DNA from: Acinetobacter suaedae
Lineage (GTDB): Bacteria > Pseudomonadota > Gammaproteobacteria > Pseudomonadales > Moraxellaceae
Direction: 5' to 3'
NCBI RefSeq assembly: GCF_008630915.1
Contig: NZ_CP043909.1
Location: 2,418,001 to 2,482,000 of the forward strand
DNA length: 64,000 bases
Below are positions 29,168-37,470 of the stretch, piece after piece. The notes below the pieces were generated by a model. It had not been told where the DNA came from. It did not search any database and saw nothing but the letters and a program-made list of their open reading frames with translations. Both the position numbers and the translations under genes were made by a program. Each line of letters opens with the position of its first letter. The first letter of the stretch is position 1.

Positions 29168-29850
29168 GCTGAATAATCCCTCTTCCCAAACAACGCAGTC
29201 CCAACTCTCACCATGGTTGACCCTGCAGCAATTGCAGCATCCAAATCAGCAGACATGCCCATACTCAAGGTATCCCAATCTTGCGGTTGTGCATGTAATG
29301 ATTTGACTTGATCGAATAAAGTTTTAGCATCAACAAATGCAGCAATATTATCAGGTGCTGGAATAACCATCAAACCACGTAAACGTAGATTTGGCAGTTG
29401 GCTAATTTGTTTTACCAATTCAGCAACCTCTTCTGGCTGACAACCATCTTTAGAGTCTTGTCCGTCAATATTGATTTGTAGACATATGTTTAATGGTTTA
29501 TAGCTATCTAGGCGTTGATTCGATAAACGCTCAGCAATAATTAGGCGATCTACTCCATGCACCCAGTCAAATTTTTCAGCCAAATGCTTGGTTTTATTTC
29601 GTTGAACATGACCAATAAAGTGCCATTCGATCTGTAAATCTTGTAATTCTTCAATTTTTTCTAAGGCTTCTTGCAAATAATTTTCACCAAAACAGCGCTG
29701 TCCAATCTGATACATCTCTCGCAAACTCTGACTCGGATGTGTCTTTGATACAGCCAACAACTGCACAGATTTAGGATCACGATGAACATGCTGACATGCT
29801 TGCTCTATTAGACTCAAAACGTGTTGATGGGCTTGTTGCGATTGATTCAT
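29164..29850 (-). CDS. yggS: YggS-family pyridoxal-phosphate homeostasis protein
   Basis: A 228-residue alanine-racemase-fold protein without racemase domain 2. LLAVSKTHPSQSLREMY holds the Lys that binds PLP. FGENYLQEALEK, WHFIGHVQRNKTK and GLMVIPAP are family signatures, and the C-terminal SMGMSADLDAAIAAGSTMVR with VGTALFG completes the phosphate site. It keeps PLP and amino-acid levels balanced. The ATG at 29850 is chosen over a GTG 15 nt upstream; GAGAAC precedes it. It is divergent from pilT, the same arrangement as in Pseudomonas. Its end overlaps the SUKH gene by 4 bp, convergently. Confidence 0.93.
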   Translation of the reverse strand: MNQSQQAHQHVLSLIEQACQHVHRDPKSVQLLAVSKTHPSQSLREMYQIGQRCFGENYLQEALEKIEELQDLQIEWHFIGHVQRNKTKHLAEKFDWVHGVDRLIIAERLSNQRLDSYKPLNICLQINIDGQDSKDGCQPEEVAELVKQISQLPNLRLRGLMVIPAPDNIAAFVDAKTLFDQVKSLHAQPQDWDTLSMGMSADLDAAIAAGSTMVRVGTALFGKRDYSA

Positions 29851-29976
29851 TGACACAGTTCTCACTTATGAAATCTTTTTTTGCTTCCACATTCTATAAG
29901 GTGTTGGTAAGCCTGAATGAAAGCCGTATATTATTCTACAAAATAATGAGACATTTTAATTTGTTTCGGGGAAATT

Positions 29977-31014
29977 ATGGATATTACAGAATTACTCGCC
30001 TTTTCAGTGAAAAACGGTGCTTCAGATTTACACCTTTCAGCAGGTATGCCACCGATGATTCGTGTCGATGGTGAAGTTCGTCGCATTAACTTACCAGCAT
30101 TAGAACATAAAGATGTACACCGTTTAGTGTACGACATTATGAATGACAAGCAACGTCGTGATTTCGAAGAAGACCTTGAAACAGACTTTTCATTTGAAGT
30201 TCCAAACATCGCCCGTTTCCGTGTGAATGCATTCAACCAAAACCGTGGTGCTGGTGCAGTATTCCGTACCATTCCATCGAAAGTTTTAACCATGGAAGAC
30301 TTGGGTTTAGGCACAATTTTCAAAGAAATTTGTGACTATCCACGTGGCATCGTACTGGTCACAGGGCCTACTGGTTCTGGTAAATCAACCACCTTGGCTG
30401 CGATGATCGACTATATTAATGAAAATCGTTATGACCATATCTTAACAGTCGAAGATCCAATCGAATTTGTACATCAATCAAAAAAATGCCTAATTAACCA
30501 ACGTGAAGTGCATCGTGATACGCATGGTTTTAACGAGGCACTACGTTCAGCACTGCGTGAAGATCCAGATATTATTCTAGTTGGTGAGATGCGTGACTTA
30601 GAGACCATTCGCCTTGCGCTCACCGCAGCAGAAACAGGTCACCTCGTATTTGGTACACTGCATACCACCTCAGCGGCAAAAACCATTGACCGTGTCATCG
30701 ATGTATTCCCTGCTGAAGAAAAAGACATGGTTCGTGCTATGCTCTCTGAGTCATTACAAGCAGTAATTTCTCAAACCTTATTGAAAAAAAATGGCGGCGG
30801 TCGTGTTGCAGCGCATGAAATCATGATCGGAATTCCAGCGATTCGTAACCTCGTCCGTGAAAACAAAGTCGCGCAAATGTATTCTGCAATTCAAACAGGT
30901 GCTAACTATGGTATGACGACCTTAGATCAAAGTCTAAAAAGTCTTGTATCTAAAGGTCTTATTAGTCCACAAACAGCACGTACTGTCGCAAAACAACCAG
31001 AATCATTCCTATAA
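29977..31014 (+). CDS. pilT: Type IV pilus retraction ATPase PilT
   Basis: A 345-residue secretion-superfamily ATPase. The N-terminal PAS-like domain begins MDITELLAFSVKNGASDLHL. The Walker A GPTGSGKST is near residue 132, the Asp box around EDPIEFVHQ, Walker B as EDPDIILVGEMRDLET, and the His box GHLVFGTLHTTSA, followed by the C-terminal AIRNLVRENK motif of PilT. It disassembles type IV pili for twitching motility and DNA uptake. A GGGGAAA ribosome site precedes the ATG. It is followed by pilU after 28 bp, probably in the same transcript. Confidence 0.97.
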   Translation: MDITELLAFSVKNGASDLHLSAGMPPMIRVDGEVRRINLPALEHKDVHRLVYDIMNDKQRRDFEEDLETDFSFEVPNIARFRVNAFNQNRGAGAVFRTIPSKVLTMEDLGLGTIFKEICDYPRGIVLVTGPTGSGKSTTLAAMIDYINENRYDHILTVEDPIEFVHQSKKCLINQREVHRDTHGFNEALRSALREDPDIILVGEMRDLETIRLALTAAETGHLVFGTLHTTSAAKTIDRVIDVFPAEEKDMVRAMLSESLQAVISQTLLKKNGGGRVAAHEIMIGIPAIRNLVRENKVAQMYSAIQTGANYGMTTLDQSLKSLVSKGLISPQTARTVAKQPESFL

Positions 31015-31042
31015 AAAATATAAAACTGATTAGAGAAAAAAC

Positions 31043-32161
31043 ATGGATTTTAATGATTTACTCAATTTGATGATTCAACAAAATGCATCTGATTTATTCA
31101 TCACTGCTGATGTTGAACCATCAATGAAAATTAACGGGCAAATTGTGCCTGTCTCTAAAACCAAGTTATCTGCGGATATTGTGGGGCAACTTGTCAATTC
31201 AATTATGAGTGACAAACAACGTGAGGAGTTTGCGGAGACACACGAATGTAACTTTGCGATTACCAATCGTGAAAAAACAGCACGCTTTCGTGTCAGTGCA
31301 TTTCAGCAACGCGATATGCCTGGAATGATTTTACGTAAAATTGAAACCCATATTCCAAGCATGGATGATTTAAAGTTACCAGAAGTACTCAAAGAACTTG
31401 CGATGACTAAACGAGGTATTATTATCTTCGTTGGTGCAACAGGTACGGGTAAATCAACCTCATTAGCTTCAATGATTGGTTATCGCAATCAAAATTCTAA
31501 AGGGCATATTATTACCATCGAAGATCCAATTGAATTTGTCCATCAACATGCTGGCTGTATTGTGACGCAACGTGAAGTCGGGATTGATACAGAATCTTTT
31601 GAAGTTGCATTAAAAAATACACTTCGTCAGGCGCCAGATGTCATTTTGATTGGTGAGATTCGTTCACGCGAAACCATGGACTATGCGATCGCCTTTGCTG
31701 AAACGGGTCATTTAGTCCTCGCCACCCTGCATGCGAACAACGCCAACCAAGCCCTCGATCGTATTATTCACTTCTTTGAAGCAGATCGTCATAGCCAGTT
31801 GTATATGGATTTATCCCTTAACTTAAAGGCATTGGTTGCTCAACAATTGATTCCAACACCTGACGGAAATGCACGTCGAGCTGCGATTGAAATTTTAATT
31901 AATACCCCATTATTAGCCGACTATATCCGTAAGGGTGAAATTCATGAGATCAAAGATCTAATGAAACGCTCTCGTGAATTAGGTATGCAAACCTTTGACC
32001 AAGCTTTGTTTGATCTTTATAAAGCAGGACAAATCACTTACAAAGATGCGCTTAAACATGCAGACTCACCAAATGACTTACGTCTCACCATCAAGTTATC
32101 CGAAGAAGGTGCCGATCAATTATTGAATGCAAGCCGCAACATTACCTTTGATGGTCAATAA
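31043..32161 (+). CDS. pilU: PilT-dependent retraction ATPase PilU
   Basis: A 372-residue PilT paralogue. Walker A is GATGTGKST, the Asp box IEDPIEFVHQHAGC, Walker B APDVILIGEIRSRETMDYA and the His box GHLVLATLHANNANQA. The C-terminal region is longer than PilT and more variable, as usual for PilU. It adds force to retraction together with PilT. It lies directly after pilT, and a strong two-way terminator follows its stop. Confidence 0.95.
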   Translation: MDFNDLLNLMIQQNASDLFITADVEPSMKINGQIVPVSKTKLSADIVGQLVNSIMSDKQREEFAETHECNFAITNREKTARFRVSAFQQRDMPGMILRKIETHIPSMDDLKLPEVLKELAMTKRGIIIFVGATGTGKSTSLASMIGYRNQNSKGHIITIEDPIEFVHQHAGCIVTQREVGIDTESFEVALKNTLRQAPDVILIGEIRSRETMDYAIAFAETGHLVLATLHANNANQALDRIIHFFEADRHSQLYMDLSLNLKALVAQQLIPTPDGNARRAAIEILINTPLLADYIRKGEIHEIKDLMKRSRELGMQTFDQALFDLYKAGQITYKDALKHADSPNDLRLTIKLSEEGADQLLNASRNITFDGQ

Positions 32162-32166
32162 TTAAA

Positions 32167-32200
32167 CAAAAAAGGAAGGTTTTTGTAACCTTCCTTTTTT
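32167..32200. terminator. Terminator between pilU and fur
   Basis: A GGAAGGTT/AACCTTCC stem with flanking A and T runs, in the gap between convergent genes; works both ways. Confidence 0.85.
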
Positions 32201-32246
32201 GTTTGTTCATGTTTAGTGAACCTATTCATTTTTAACGAAATTGTGC

Positions 32247-32684
32247 TTATTTTTTACGATAAGCTTCTTGGCATTCATTATCATTACAATAGCCATATAA
32301 ATTCAATGAATGTCCTGTGAGTGTGAAACCATGCTGATCTGCAACTGCATGTTGTTCACTTTCAATAATATCATTAGTAAATTCAATCACTTTATTACAG
32401 TTCAGGCAAACTAAATGATCATGATGATCTTCTTGCATGATCTCAAAAACAGAGTGATTATTTTCAAAATGGTGGCGCTGAATAATCCCAGCTGCCTCAA
32501 ATTGTGTTAACACTCGGTAAACCGTCGCTAAACCTACGTCTTCGCCTTGTTCAAGCAAAGTTTTATAAATATCTTCAGCACTTAAATGGTGTTGTTTTGA
32601 ATTTTCTAATAATTCCAAAATCTTAATACGAGGAAGGGTGACTTTAAGTCCAGCTTTGCGTAAGTCTTGATTGGAAATAGGCAT
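32247..32684 (-). CDS. fur: Ferric uptake regulator Fur
   Basis: A 145-residue Fur protein. The DNA-binding winged helix includes LRKAGLKVTLPRIKILELLE and GEDVGLATVYRVLTQFEAAG. The metal sites are in HHDHLVCLNCNKVIEF (CxxC and His residues), and a second Cys pair is in the tail (GYCNDNECQEAYRK). With Fe(II) it represses iron-uptake genes. It is divergent from bamE by 111 bp, the usual order in Pseudomonas and Acinetobacter. No clear 19-bp Fur box was recognised in that gap. Confidence 0.97.
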   Translation of the reverse strand: MPISNQDLRKAGLKVTLPRIKILELLENSKQHHLSAEDIYKTLLEQGEDVGLATVYRVLTQFEAAGIIQRHHFENNHSVFEIMQEDHHDHLVCLNCNKVIEFTNDIIESEQHAVADQHGFTLTGHSLNLYGYCNDNECQEAYRKK

Positions 32685-32795
32685 GAAAAAAGGTCTCTCA
32701 ACAAATCTTAAGTTGGAATAGGAAATAGAGTTTAGATGCAGTATGATCTATCCTTGGATCAAATGCATCATCATTTATCAGGATAGTGTAGCAAA

Positions 32796-33194
32796 ATGCA
32801 AAAAATCATGCTGACGTTATTCGTCACTTCAGTACTAAGCGGTTGTTCAGTCTTTGGTGTTTATAAAGTTGACATTCCACAAGGAACGCCCTTAACCAAG
32901 GCACAAGCAGCACAAGTACAAGTCGGCATGAGCTTTCAGCAAGTCCGTTTCTTGTTAGGTAGCCCAACCGTTTCAGATCCACTGAATCCTCAGCGTTGGG
33001 ATTACATCTACAACTATATCCCAGGCACTTATGCAAAAAAAGCAAAAATTCCTGCTGCACATGGCCAGCATTTGAAAATTTACTTTGATGCAGATGGCAA
33101 TGTCGAACGTATCGAAGGTTTAGAAACCATCCCAGAATCACAACCTGGCCTGCCAGCATCAAAAGAAGCAATCTTAACTGCTCCACCACTATAA
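32796..33194 (+). CDS. bamE: Outer membrane assembly lipoprotein BamE
   Basis: A 132-residue SmpA/OmlA (BamE) lipoprotein. The signal ends at the lipobox LSGC (Cys at residue 17). The SmpA domain includes KAQAAQVQVGMSFQQVRFLL and GSPTVSDPLNPQRWDYIYNY. It is a non-essential component of the beta-barrel assembly machine, stabilising BamD-BamA. It faces fur divergently, and a strong two-way terminator follows it. Confidence 0.93.
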   Translation: MQKIMLTLFVTSVLSGCSVFGVYKVDIPQGTPLTKAQAAQVQVGMSFQQVRFLLGSPTVSDPLNPQRWDYIYNYIPGTYAKKAKIPAAHGQHLKIYFDADGNVERIEGLETIPESQPGLPASKEAILTAPPL

Positions 33195-33211
33195 CCGCTT
33201 CCCTATAAAAT

Positions 33212-33249
33212 AAAACCCCTCATCAAATCATTGGTGAGGGGTTTTATTT
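33212..33249. terminator. Terminator between bamE and rnfH
   Basis: An 11-bp AAAACCCCTCA/TGAGGGGTTTT stem with a loop of about 11 nt and A/T flanks, between convergent genes. Confidence 0.85.
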
Positions 33250-33250
33250 A

Positions 33251-33571
33251 TCAACTTGATTGCTTGAAACGATTGCCTTTTATAAACCGTCCCACAGGAT
33301 TCTGCGCTGCACGTTTACGCCGAATATCTTTGGGATTAATTGTTAATGCTCTATAGATTTCAACACGATCACCAGCCTGTAGCAGTGTTGTTGCTTCAAC
33401 CTTCACACCAAAAATACCAAGCTGTAATGGCTCTGGTAAACGAAGCAAATGAGCAAGTTCACTTTTTTCAATTGCATCCATTGCAGTCATTCCATCGATA
33501 AAATCGACTGCAATATGAAATTGTTGCTCAGGAGTCGCATATGCAACCCAAACCTGTCTAAGCTGCTCCAT
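33251..33571 (-). CDS. rnfH: RnfH/UPF0125-family protein
   Basis: A 106-residue ubiquitin-like beta-grasp protein of the RnfH family. Features are QVWVAYATPEQQFHIAVDF near the start, then GIFGVKVEATTLLQAGDRVE and IYRALTINPKDIRRKRA. The open frame continues upstream of the start, but the ATG at 33571 overlaps the stop of the membrane-protein gene as TAATG and matches the family start. Family function is unclear; in E. coli it is the partner (RatB) of the RatA toxin-like protein. No ratA lies next to it in the window. Confidence 0.88.
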   Translation of the reverse strand: MEQLRQVWVAYATPEQQFHIAVDFIDGMTAMDAIEKSELAHLLRLPEPLQLGIFGVKVEATTLLQAGDRVEIYRALTINPKDIRRKRAAQNPVGRFIKGNRFKQSS

Positions 33572-34653
33572 TATATAATTTGCCCAATGACTGCAATCAT
33601 GGCGATAACAATAGAAATCGGCAATACTAAACGTACTGCAACACGCCATAAGTTATAAAATAACTCATTACTAAATCCCATCGCCTTACGTAGATGGCTA
33701 ATTTTCATGATCCAACCCGCAAAAACGGCATAGATTAGACAAATGATTAAGCCCCATAACATGAGAGCAAGATTAAATAACTGCTGTAATTGCGGTACAA
33801 ACCAAACTGCAATTGCGGCAATGATAACTGCCCATTGAACCACTAAAGCGAGTTGACGCTGCGCCAATTGCTCTTTAGCAAGCTGTATCAACAACGCAGA
33901 GGAAACGATAGCTGCCAATACCCAAACTAAAGCAGGGATTTGTGCTTGAACTGAGAAAAAGCCAAATGCAATGACCGCTAATAATTGTGCAACCCAAATA
34001 GGTAATACAGCAGTAGTCGCAGCAGGTTGTTTCTTCACGACAGATAAACTATTTTGCCAATATAAACCCAATCCCAAACCACTTGCTACTAAAGCAAGAA
34101 CAGTTGCATTGCCCCACTCTTTGAACTCAACATTGGTCCAATACCATGCTGGAAGTTCAGTTCCCATCACATTTGCAAGTATAAATGTAGCAATTACCCC
34201 AAGAGCAGTCACTGCAATTAACAATTGCCGTGACACAAAAGAAAGGCCGAATGCAATCACAGCAAAAATAGCGAAAAAGGCTTGGTTGGAAAGCGTTGAG
34301 GCAACATGCTGACTCGCCACATGACTTGCTGTCGTTAATACACTTCCTGCAAAGAACGCTACAAACACAACAGCCAACCATCCAACAATACGCCATCTTG
34401 GTGAAGCATCTGCATCACGCGTTAATGCTGAGAGCGCTTGTAATGCGGTTGTTTGTGAACGTTTTGCTAAAGCAATTTCTAAATAACCAATTGGTAATGC
34501 TAATAAAAACATTGTCCCAAGCCATAGCAACCAAAAATCCAATTGTCGATCAATCTGGATACCAACCGTTGGGGCCAATGTGGTAATCATGACAAAAGAT
34601 AAGCAAAACGCCATCACTGGAGAAAACCAGCGTGACAGAGTTGTGTCCTGCAT
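33571..34653 (-). CDS. Neurotransmitter:sodium symporter-like membrane protein, atypical
   Basis: A 360-residue membrane protein with about ten hydrophobic segments. The second hydrophobic region FLLALPIGYLEIALAKRSQ closely resembles the NSS-family segment (LPxxxLExALGRR), and the C-terminal GFSNELFYNLWRVAVRL also resembles NSS proteins. The N-terminal helix, however, lacks the GNIWRFP signature that forms the sodium and substrate site in LeuT-type transporters, and the protein is shorter than usual NSS members (about 450-500). It may be a degenerate or regulatory relative. It is translationally coupled to rnfH. Transport function is uncertain. Confidence 0.6.
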   Translation of the reverse strand: MQDTTLSRWFSPVMAFCLSFVMITTLAPTVGIQIDRQLDFWLLWLGTMFLLALPIGYLEIALAKRSQTTALQALSALTRDADASPRWRIVGWLAVVFVAFFAGSVLTTASHVASQHVASTLSNQAFFAIFAVIAFGLSFVSRQLLIAVTALGVIATFILANVMGTELPAWYWTNVEFKEWGNATVLALVASGLGLGLYWQNSLSVVKKQPAATTAVLPIWVAQLLAVIAFGFFSVQAQIPALVWVLAAIVSSALLIQLAKEQLAQRQLALVVQWAVIIAAIAVWFVPQLQQLFNLALMLWGLIICLIYAVFAGWIMKISHLRKAMGFSNELFYNLWRVAVRLVLPISIVIAMIAVIGQII

Positions 34654-34695
34654 AATGCAATCCTTGAAAAATCTTTGAACTCACTGCACTTCTTT

Positions 34696-34809
34696 ATGGA
34701 GTTTACAATGAAATATTCAATCTATTTTGCCCTTCTCAGACTTGAAAATCAAAACAAAAGATATCGAAAGAAAAAAGCAAACCATCCAAAGATGATTTGC
34801 TGCGCATGA
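34696..34809 (+). CDS. Possible small protein, 33-37 codons
   Basis: An open frame from ATG 34696, or from the in-frame ATG 34708 with a GGAG ribosome site 7 nt before it. It ends at the TGA at 34807-34809. The 33-residue version starts MKYSIYFALLRLENQNKRYR, hydrophobic then basic. A plus-strand terminator follows at 34829-34890, although no other plus-strand gene lies upstream of it. This pattern (ribosome site, short frame, terminator) is the reason to list it. A minus-strand terminator also lies within it, so the arrangement may be accidental. No family is recognised. Confidence 0.25.
   Translation: MEFTMKYSIYFALLRLENQNKRYRKKKANHPKMICCA
34771..34800 (-). terminator. Terminator of the bacteriohemerythrin gene
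   Basis: A stem of 10 bp with one mismatch and CAAA loop (34777-34800), followed by TTTTTTC on the minus strand, about 100 bp after the stop. Confidence 0.6.
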
Positions 34810-34828
34810 TTTATTATTATGTTTTATT

Positions 34829-34890
34829 AGCCCCCTTATTTTCACTCATATTTCCCTTATTATTTTTCTATAATAAAGGGGGCTTTTTTT
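34829..34890 (+). terminator. Plus-strand terminator with two alternative left arms
   Basis: AGCCCCCTTATT at 34829-34840 pairs with AATAAAGGGGGCT ending near 34883, followed by seven T. A second partial copy of the left arm (CCCTTATTA near 34854) can pair with the same right arm. Confidence 0.6.
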
Positions 34891-34902
34891 ATTATCTTCT
34901 AA

Positions 34903-35352
34903 TTATGAAAAAAATCTAGAAAACCAATTTTTACCTTTTTTCTTTTCATTTTCCTTGATAATTCCGAGCATATTTTCTTTTACAGCTCCAACATAATCAG
35001 CATCATCATGACGGATATGATTAATTAACCATTTTGACAAAGCCTCATGGAGCTCAGTTTCAATTTCATGCCCCAATTCAAAACGCTCACGATACACTTC
35101 TATTTTTTTAATAAATAAATCATGTACACGTTTATGTGGAACACGATACTTATAGTTTGCTTCTTCTTGTAAACTTTCTTCGAAGGTAAAGTGAGACTGA
35201 GTATAATCAATAATATTATCAAGTACTTCTTTAATTTTTACGCGATCATTACAATGCTTTAACTCATCGATTTGATTAATATAATCGAGGATACGACGAT
35301 GTTGCTCATCAATAACCTCTATACCAGTATTATAATCAACAGACCATTTCAT
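34903..35352 (-). CDS. Bacteriohemerythrin
   Basis: A 149-residue (from ATG 35352) four-helix oxygen-binding protein. All iron ligands are visible: H18 in IDEQH, H54xxxE58, H73xxxH77 and H112xxxxD117. It probably binds O2 for storage or sensing. Two starts are close: ATG 35352 (MKWSVDYNTG, the usual family start) and ATG 35358; GGGGATT stands before them, with better spacing to 35352. The upstream extension to 35427 has no support. It is a single-domain protein, not fused to a signalling domain. The C-terminal KKKGKNWFSRFFS is basic and amphipathic. Confidence 0.88.
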   Translation of the reverse strand: MKWSVDYNTGIEVIDEQHRRILDYINQIDELKHCNDRVKIKEVLDNIIDYTQSHFTFEESLQEEANYKYRVPHKRVHDLFIKKIEVYRERFELGHEIETELHEALSKWLINHIRHDDADYVGAVKENMLGIIKENEKKKGKNWFSRFFS

Positions 35353-35629
35353 CCCCATAATCCCCAAATTCAATGTTATTGATTGAATAAGAATCATAAT
35401 ATAGACAAAATAATGAAATAAAAACAAAGTGTTTTTGTCAGATTATACATATTTTTCAAATAAATAAATTAACCTATTGTTTTATATTTATTTTAATTTT
35501 TTCACCTATTAAAACACTCAAGTATTTTTTAACCAACTTAGCGACATCTATATGATTTATTTTAAAAAACTACTAAATCACTTGGTTATACTTTAACAAT
35601 AAAGCTTATATCATTATTGAAAAGTATGA

Positions 35630-36478
35630 CTAATATTGATCAGCTTTCGTTATCCTTTTTAATGCTGGATTTTGAGCTTCACGAATTAAACGCTCCACAC
35701 GGGTTAAAGCATGTTTAACCGGTTTACCATGCTGAAACAAAATCATTTCACCTGCCTGATAAGCAGTCCATGTTTCATTATGAGTTAATGGCTCAGTGGT
35801 AATCACAGCGACTCTATCTTCTGGTGTAGTTACCTCACTAAAATCAACCTCAACATCTAAATCAATTAGATGCGCATTCTGAAAAGGATATTCACGGACC
35901 AACCAATGCAATTTGGTTGTCGCATAACTAAATAATGCTTGTCCATTGGATAAACAGAAATTAAAGGTTCCATGTTCAGCAATTTGGGGAGAAATTTGCT
36001 CTAAGAGCGTAAACAAATCCTCTAAACTTGGTTCAGTATATCCAAAGGTCTCAACCATTTGATCTAATAAATAGCAAAAGGCAAGTTCACTATCTGTATT
36101 TCCAACGGGCTCAAATCGACCACTTAACTTAGGATTAAAATCATATAAATCCCCATTATGGGCAAAAATCCAATGCCTTCCCCATAGCTCACGCAAAAAA
36201 GGATGAGAGTTTTCTAAGGTGATTTTACCTTGTGTCGCTTTACGAATATGTGCAATCACATTACGTGATTTTATTGGATAGTTTCGAACCAAATCGGCAA
36301 TTGGTGATTCAACTGCTGATTGATTATCGACAAACAAACGACATGCTTTATCTTCAAAAAAAGCAATACCAAAACCATCACTATGATCAGACGTCACCCC
36401 AGCTCGTTGAGAAAATCCACGAAATGAAAAAGTGATATCTGTGGGTGTCGCGCAATTCATTCCTAATAGTTGGCACAT
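35630..36478 (-). CDS. Class II glutamine amidotransferase (YafJ-like)
   Basis: A 282-residue Ntn-type glutamine amidotransferase. Cys2 is the nucleophile, revealed after removal of Met1 (MCQLLGMNCATPTD). Family motifs are TSDHSDGFGIAFFED, VIAHIRKATQGK, ENSHPFLRELWG and FAHNGDLYDF; the last part is the ammonia/glutamine site. Its partner synthetase is unknown in most bacteria. It is located next to the OlsB-like gene on the same strand with 92 bp between them, so cotranscription is possible. No ribosome site is obvious at the ATG. Confidence 0.88.
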   Translation of the reverse strand: MCQLLGMNCATPTDITFSFRGFSQRAGVTSDHSDGFGIAFFEDKACRLFVDNQSAVESPIADLVRNYPIKSRNVIAHIRKATQGKITLENSHPFLRELWGRHWIFAHNGDLYDFNPKLSGRFEPVGNTDSELAFCYLLDQMVETFGYTEPSLEDLFTLLEQISPQIAEHGTFNFCLSNGQALFSYATTKLHWLVREYPFQNAHLIDLDVEVDFSEVTTPEDRVAVITTEPLTHNETWTAYQAGEMILFQHGKPVKHALTRVERLIREAQNPALKRITKADQY

Positions 36479-36570
36479 ATCTTTTGAACTTTATAACATC
36501 TATGCCTATTGTGCATGAGGTATAGATCGCTTGTAAATCTGAATATGTGCTTACTATTAGTAGAATCTGA

Positions 36571-37347
36571 TTAACGTTGCACCATTTTATTCATAACAAA
36601 AGATGTTGCGATCTTATTCACTTCCAAAAACACAAAATAATCGAGACATTTAAAGTCCTCATCATAATATGCTTGCTTTGAAAGTCTTGATTGCATACCA
36701 AGATAAGTTTGGAATAATTTTGGCATACGCTCATCTTGTGGAAAACTAAAATCTGGACGTTCAGGCTCAAATGCTCGTTTCGAACGAATATCTATGGTCT
36801 GATGATCTGCTAATTGTTGAATCTGACGATGTGTGTAATACGCACGTGCGATATTATCTTCAAGATGGATACTCACACAGCCCATTAAATATTTTGCACG
36901 CATCGACCAAAGCACTTTCGGCACCAAATTTAACCACAAAGTAGATAATGCTTTACCTGAACGAAACTTCGGATGTACGCACGTTCGTCCAATTTCTAAA
37001 ACACTCGGTAAATGCGATAAATGAGGAACTATCTCGAACTCTTGAGCACTATAGCTTTGCCCAATTTCATTGCCTTGGAATAATTTTAATCGAGTATAAG
37101 CAACAATTTCACCGGTCCATTTTTCTCGCAGTACCGCGTGCTCACAGCCAAAATCATATAAATCTTGATCTAGACCATCTTCAAACAAGATACCAAATTG
37201 ATGGCTAAATTGTGTTGCTCTAAAACGTTGTACTTCTTGTAATTCTTTTAAATTATCAACCCACTCAAATCTGAATTGGTTCTGAGTTTGTTTTTGACGT
37301 AATGGTAGAGTCAATGTCTGACGATATTGATTTAATTTTTCTAGCAT
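36571..37347 (-). CDS. olsB: OlsB-like L-ornithine N-alpha-acyltransferase (GNAT fold)
   Basis: A 258-residue acyltransferase. The pattern VQRFRATQFSHQFGI near the start, then VLEIGRTCVHPKFRSG, GCVSIHLEDN and the late DEDFKCLDYFVFLEV match the hemolysin-like OlsB family, which transfers a 3-hydroxyacyl group from acyl-ACP to ornithine to give lyso-ornithine lipid. A strong AAGGAG ribosome site precedes the ATG. The second acyltransferase, OlsA, is not adjacent. Other acyl-amino-acid synthases of the FeeM/NAT family are an alternative. Confidence 0.75.
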   Translation of the reverse strand: MLEKLNQYRQTLTLPLRQKQTQNQFRFEWVDNLKELQEVQRFRATQFSHQFGILFEDGLDQDLYDFGCEHAVLREKWTGEIVAYTRLKLFQGNEIGQSYSAQEFEIVPHLSHLPSVLEIGRTCVHPKFRSGKALSTLWLNLVPKVLWSMRAKYLMGCVSIHLEDNIARAYYTHRQIQQLADHQTIDIRSKRAFEPERPDFSFPQDERMPKLFQTYLGMQSRLSKQAYYDEDFKCLDYFVFLEVNKIATSFVMNKMVQR

Positions 37348-37431
37348 AATGAAAGCTCCTTATGACTAGAATTACCTTAAATCGTATTAATGACATTTTA
37401 GTGAATGAAAAATGAAGAGATAATGACAGCA

Positions 37432-37458
37432 AGGCCTATAGGATGTACCTATAAGCCT
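37432..37458. repeat. Hairpin between olsB-like and lipoprotein genes
   Basis: An 11-bp stem (one mismatch) with a 5-nt loop, arms 37432-37442 and 37448-37458. No T-run follows on either strand, so it is not a classical terminator. Confidence 0.4.
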
Positions 37459-37470
37459 ATGTACTCAATA

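Noticed and set aside
30000..30323. Minus-strand frame opposite pilT
   Set aside because: Shadow of pilT on the opposite strand, no start signal.
32685..32795. Fur box in the fur-bamE gap
   Set aside because: No match to the GATAATGATAATCATTATC-type pattern was visible.
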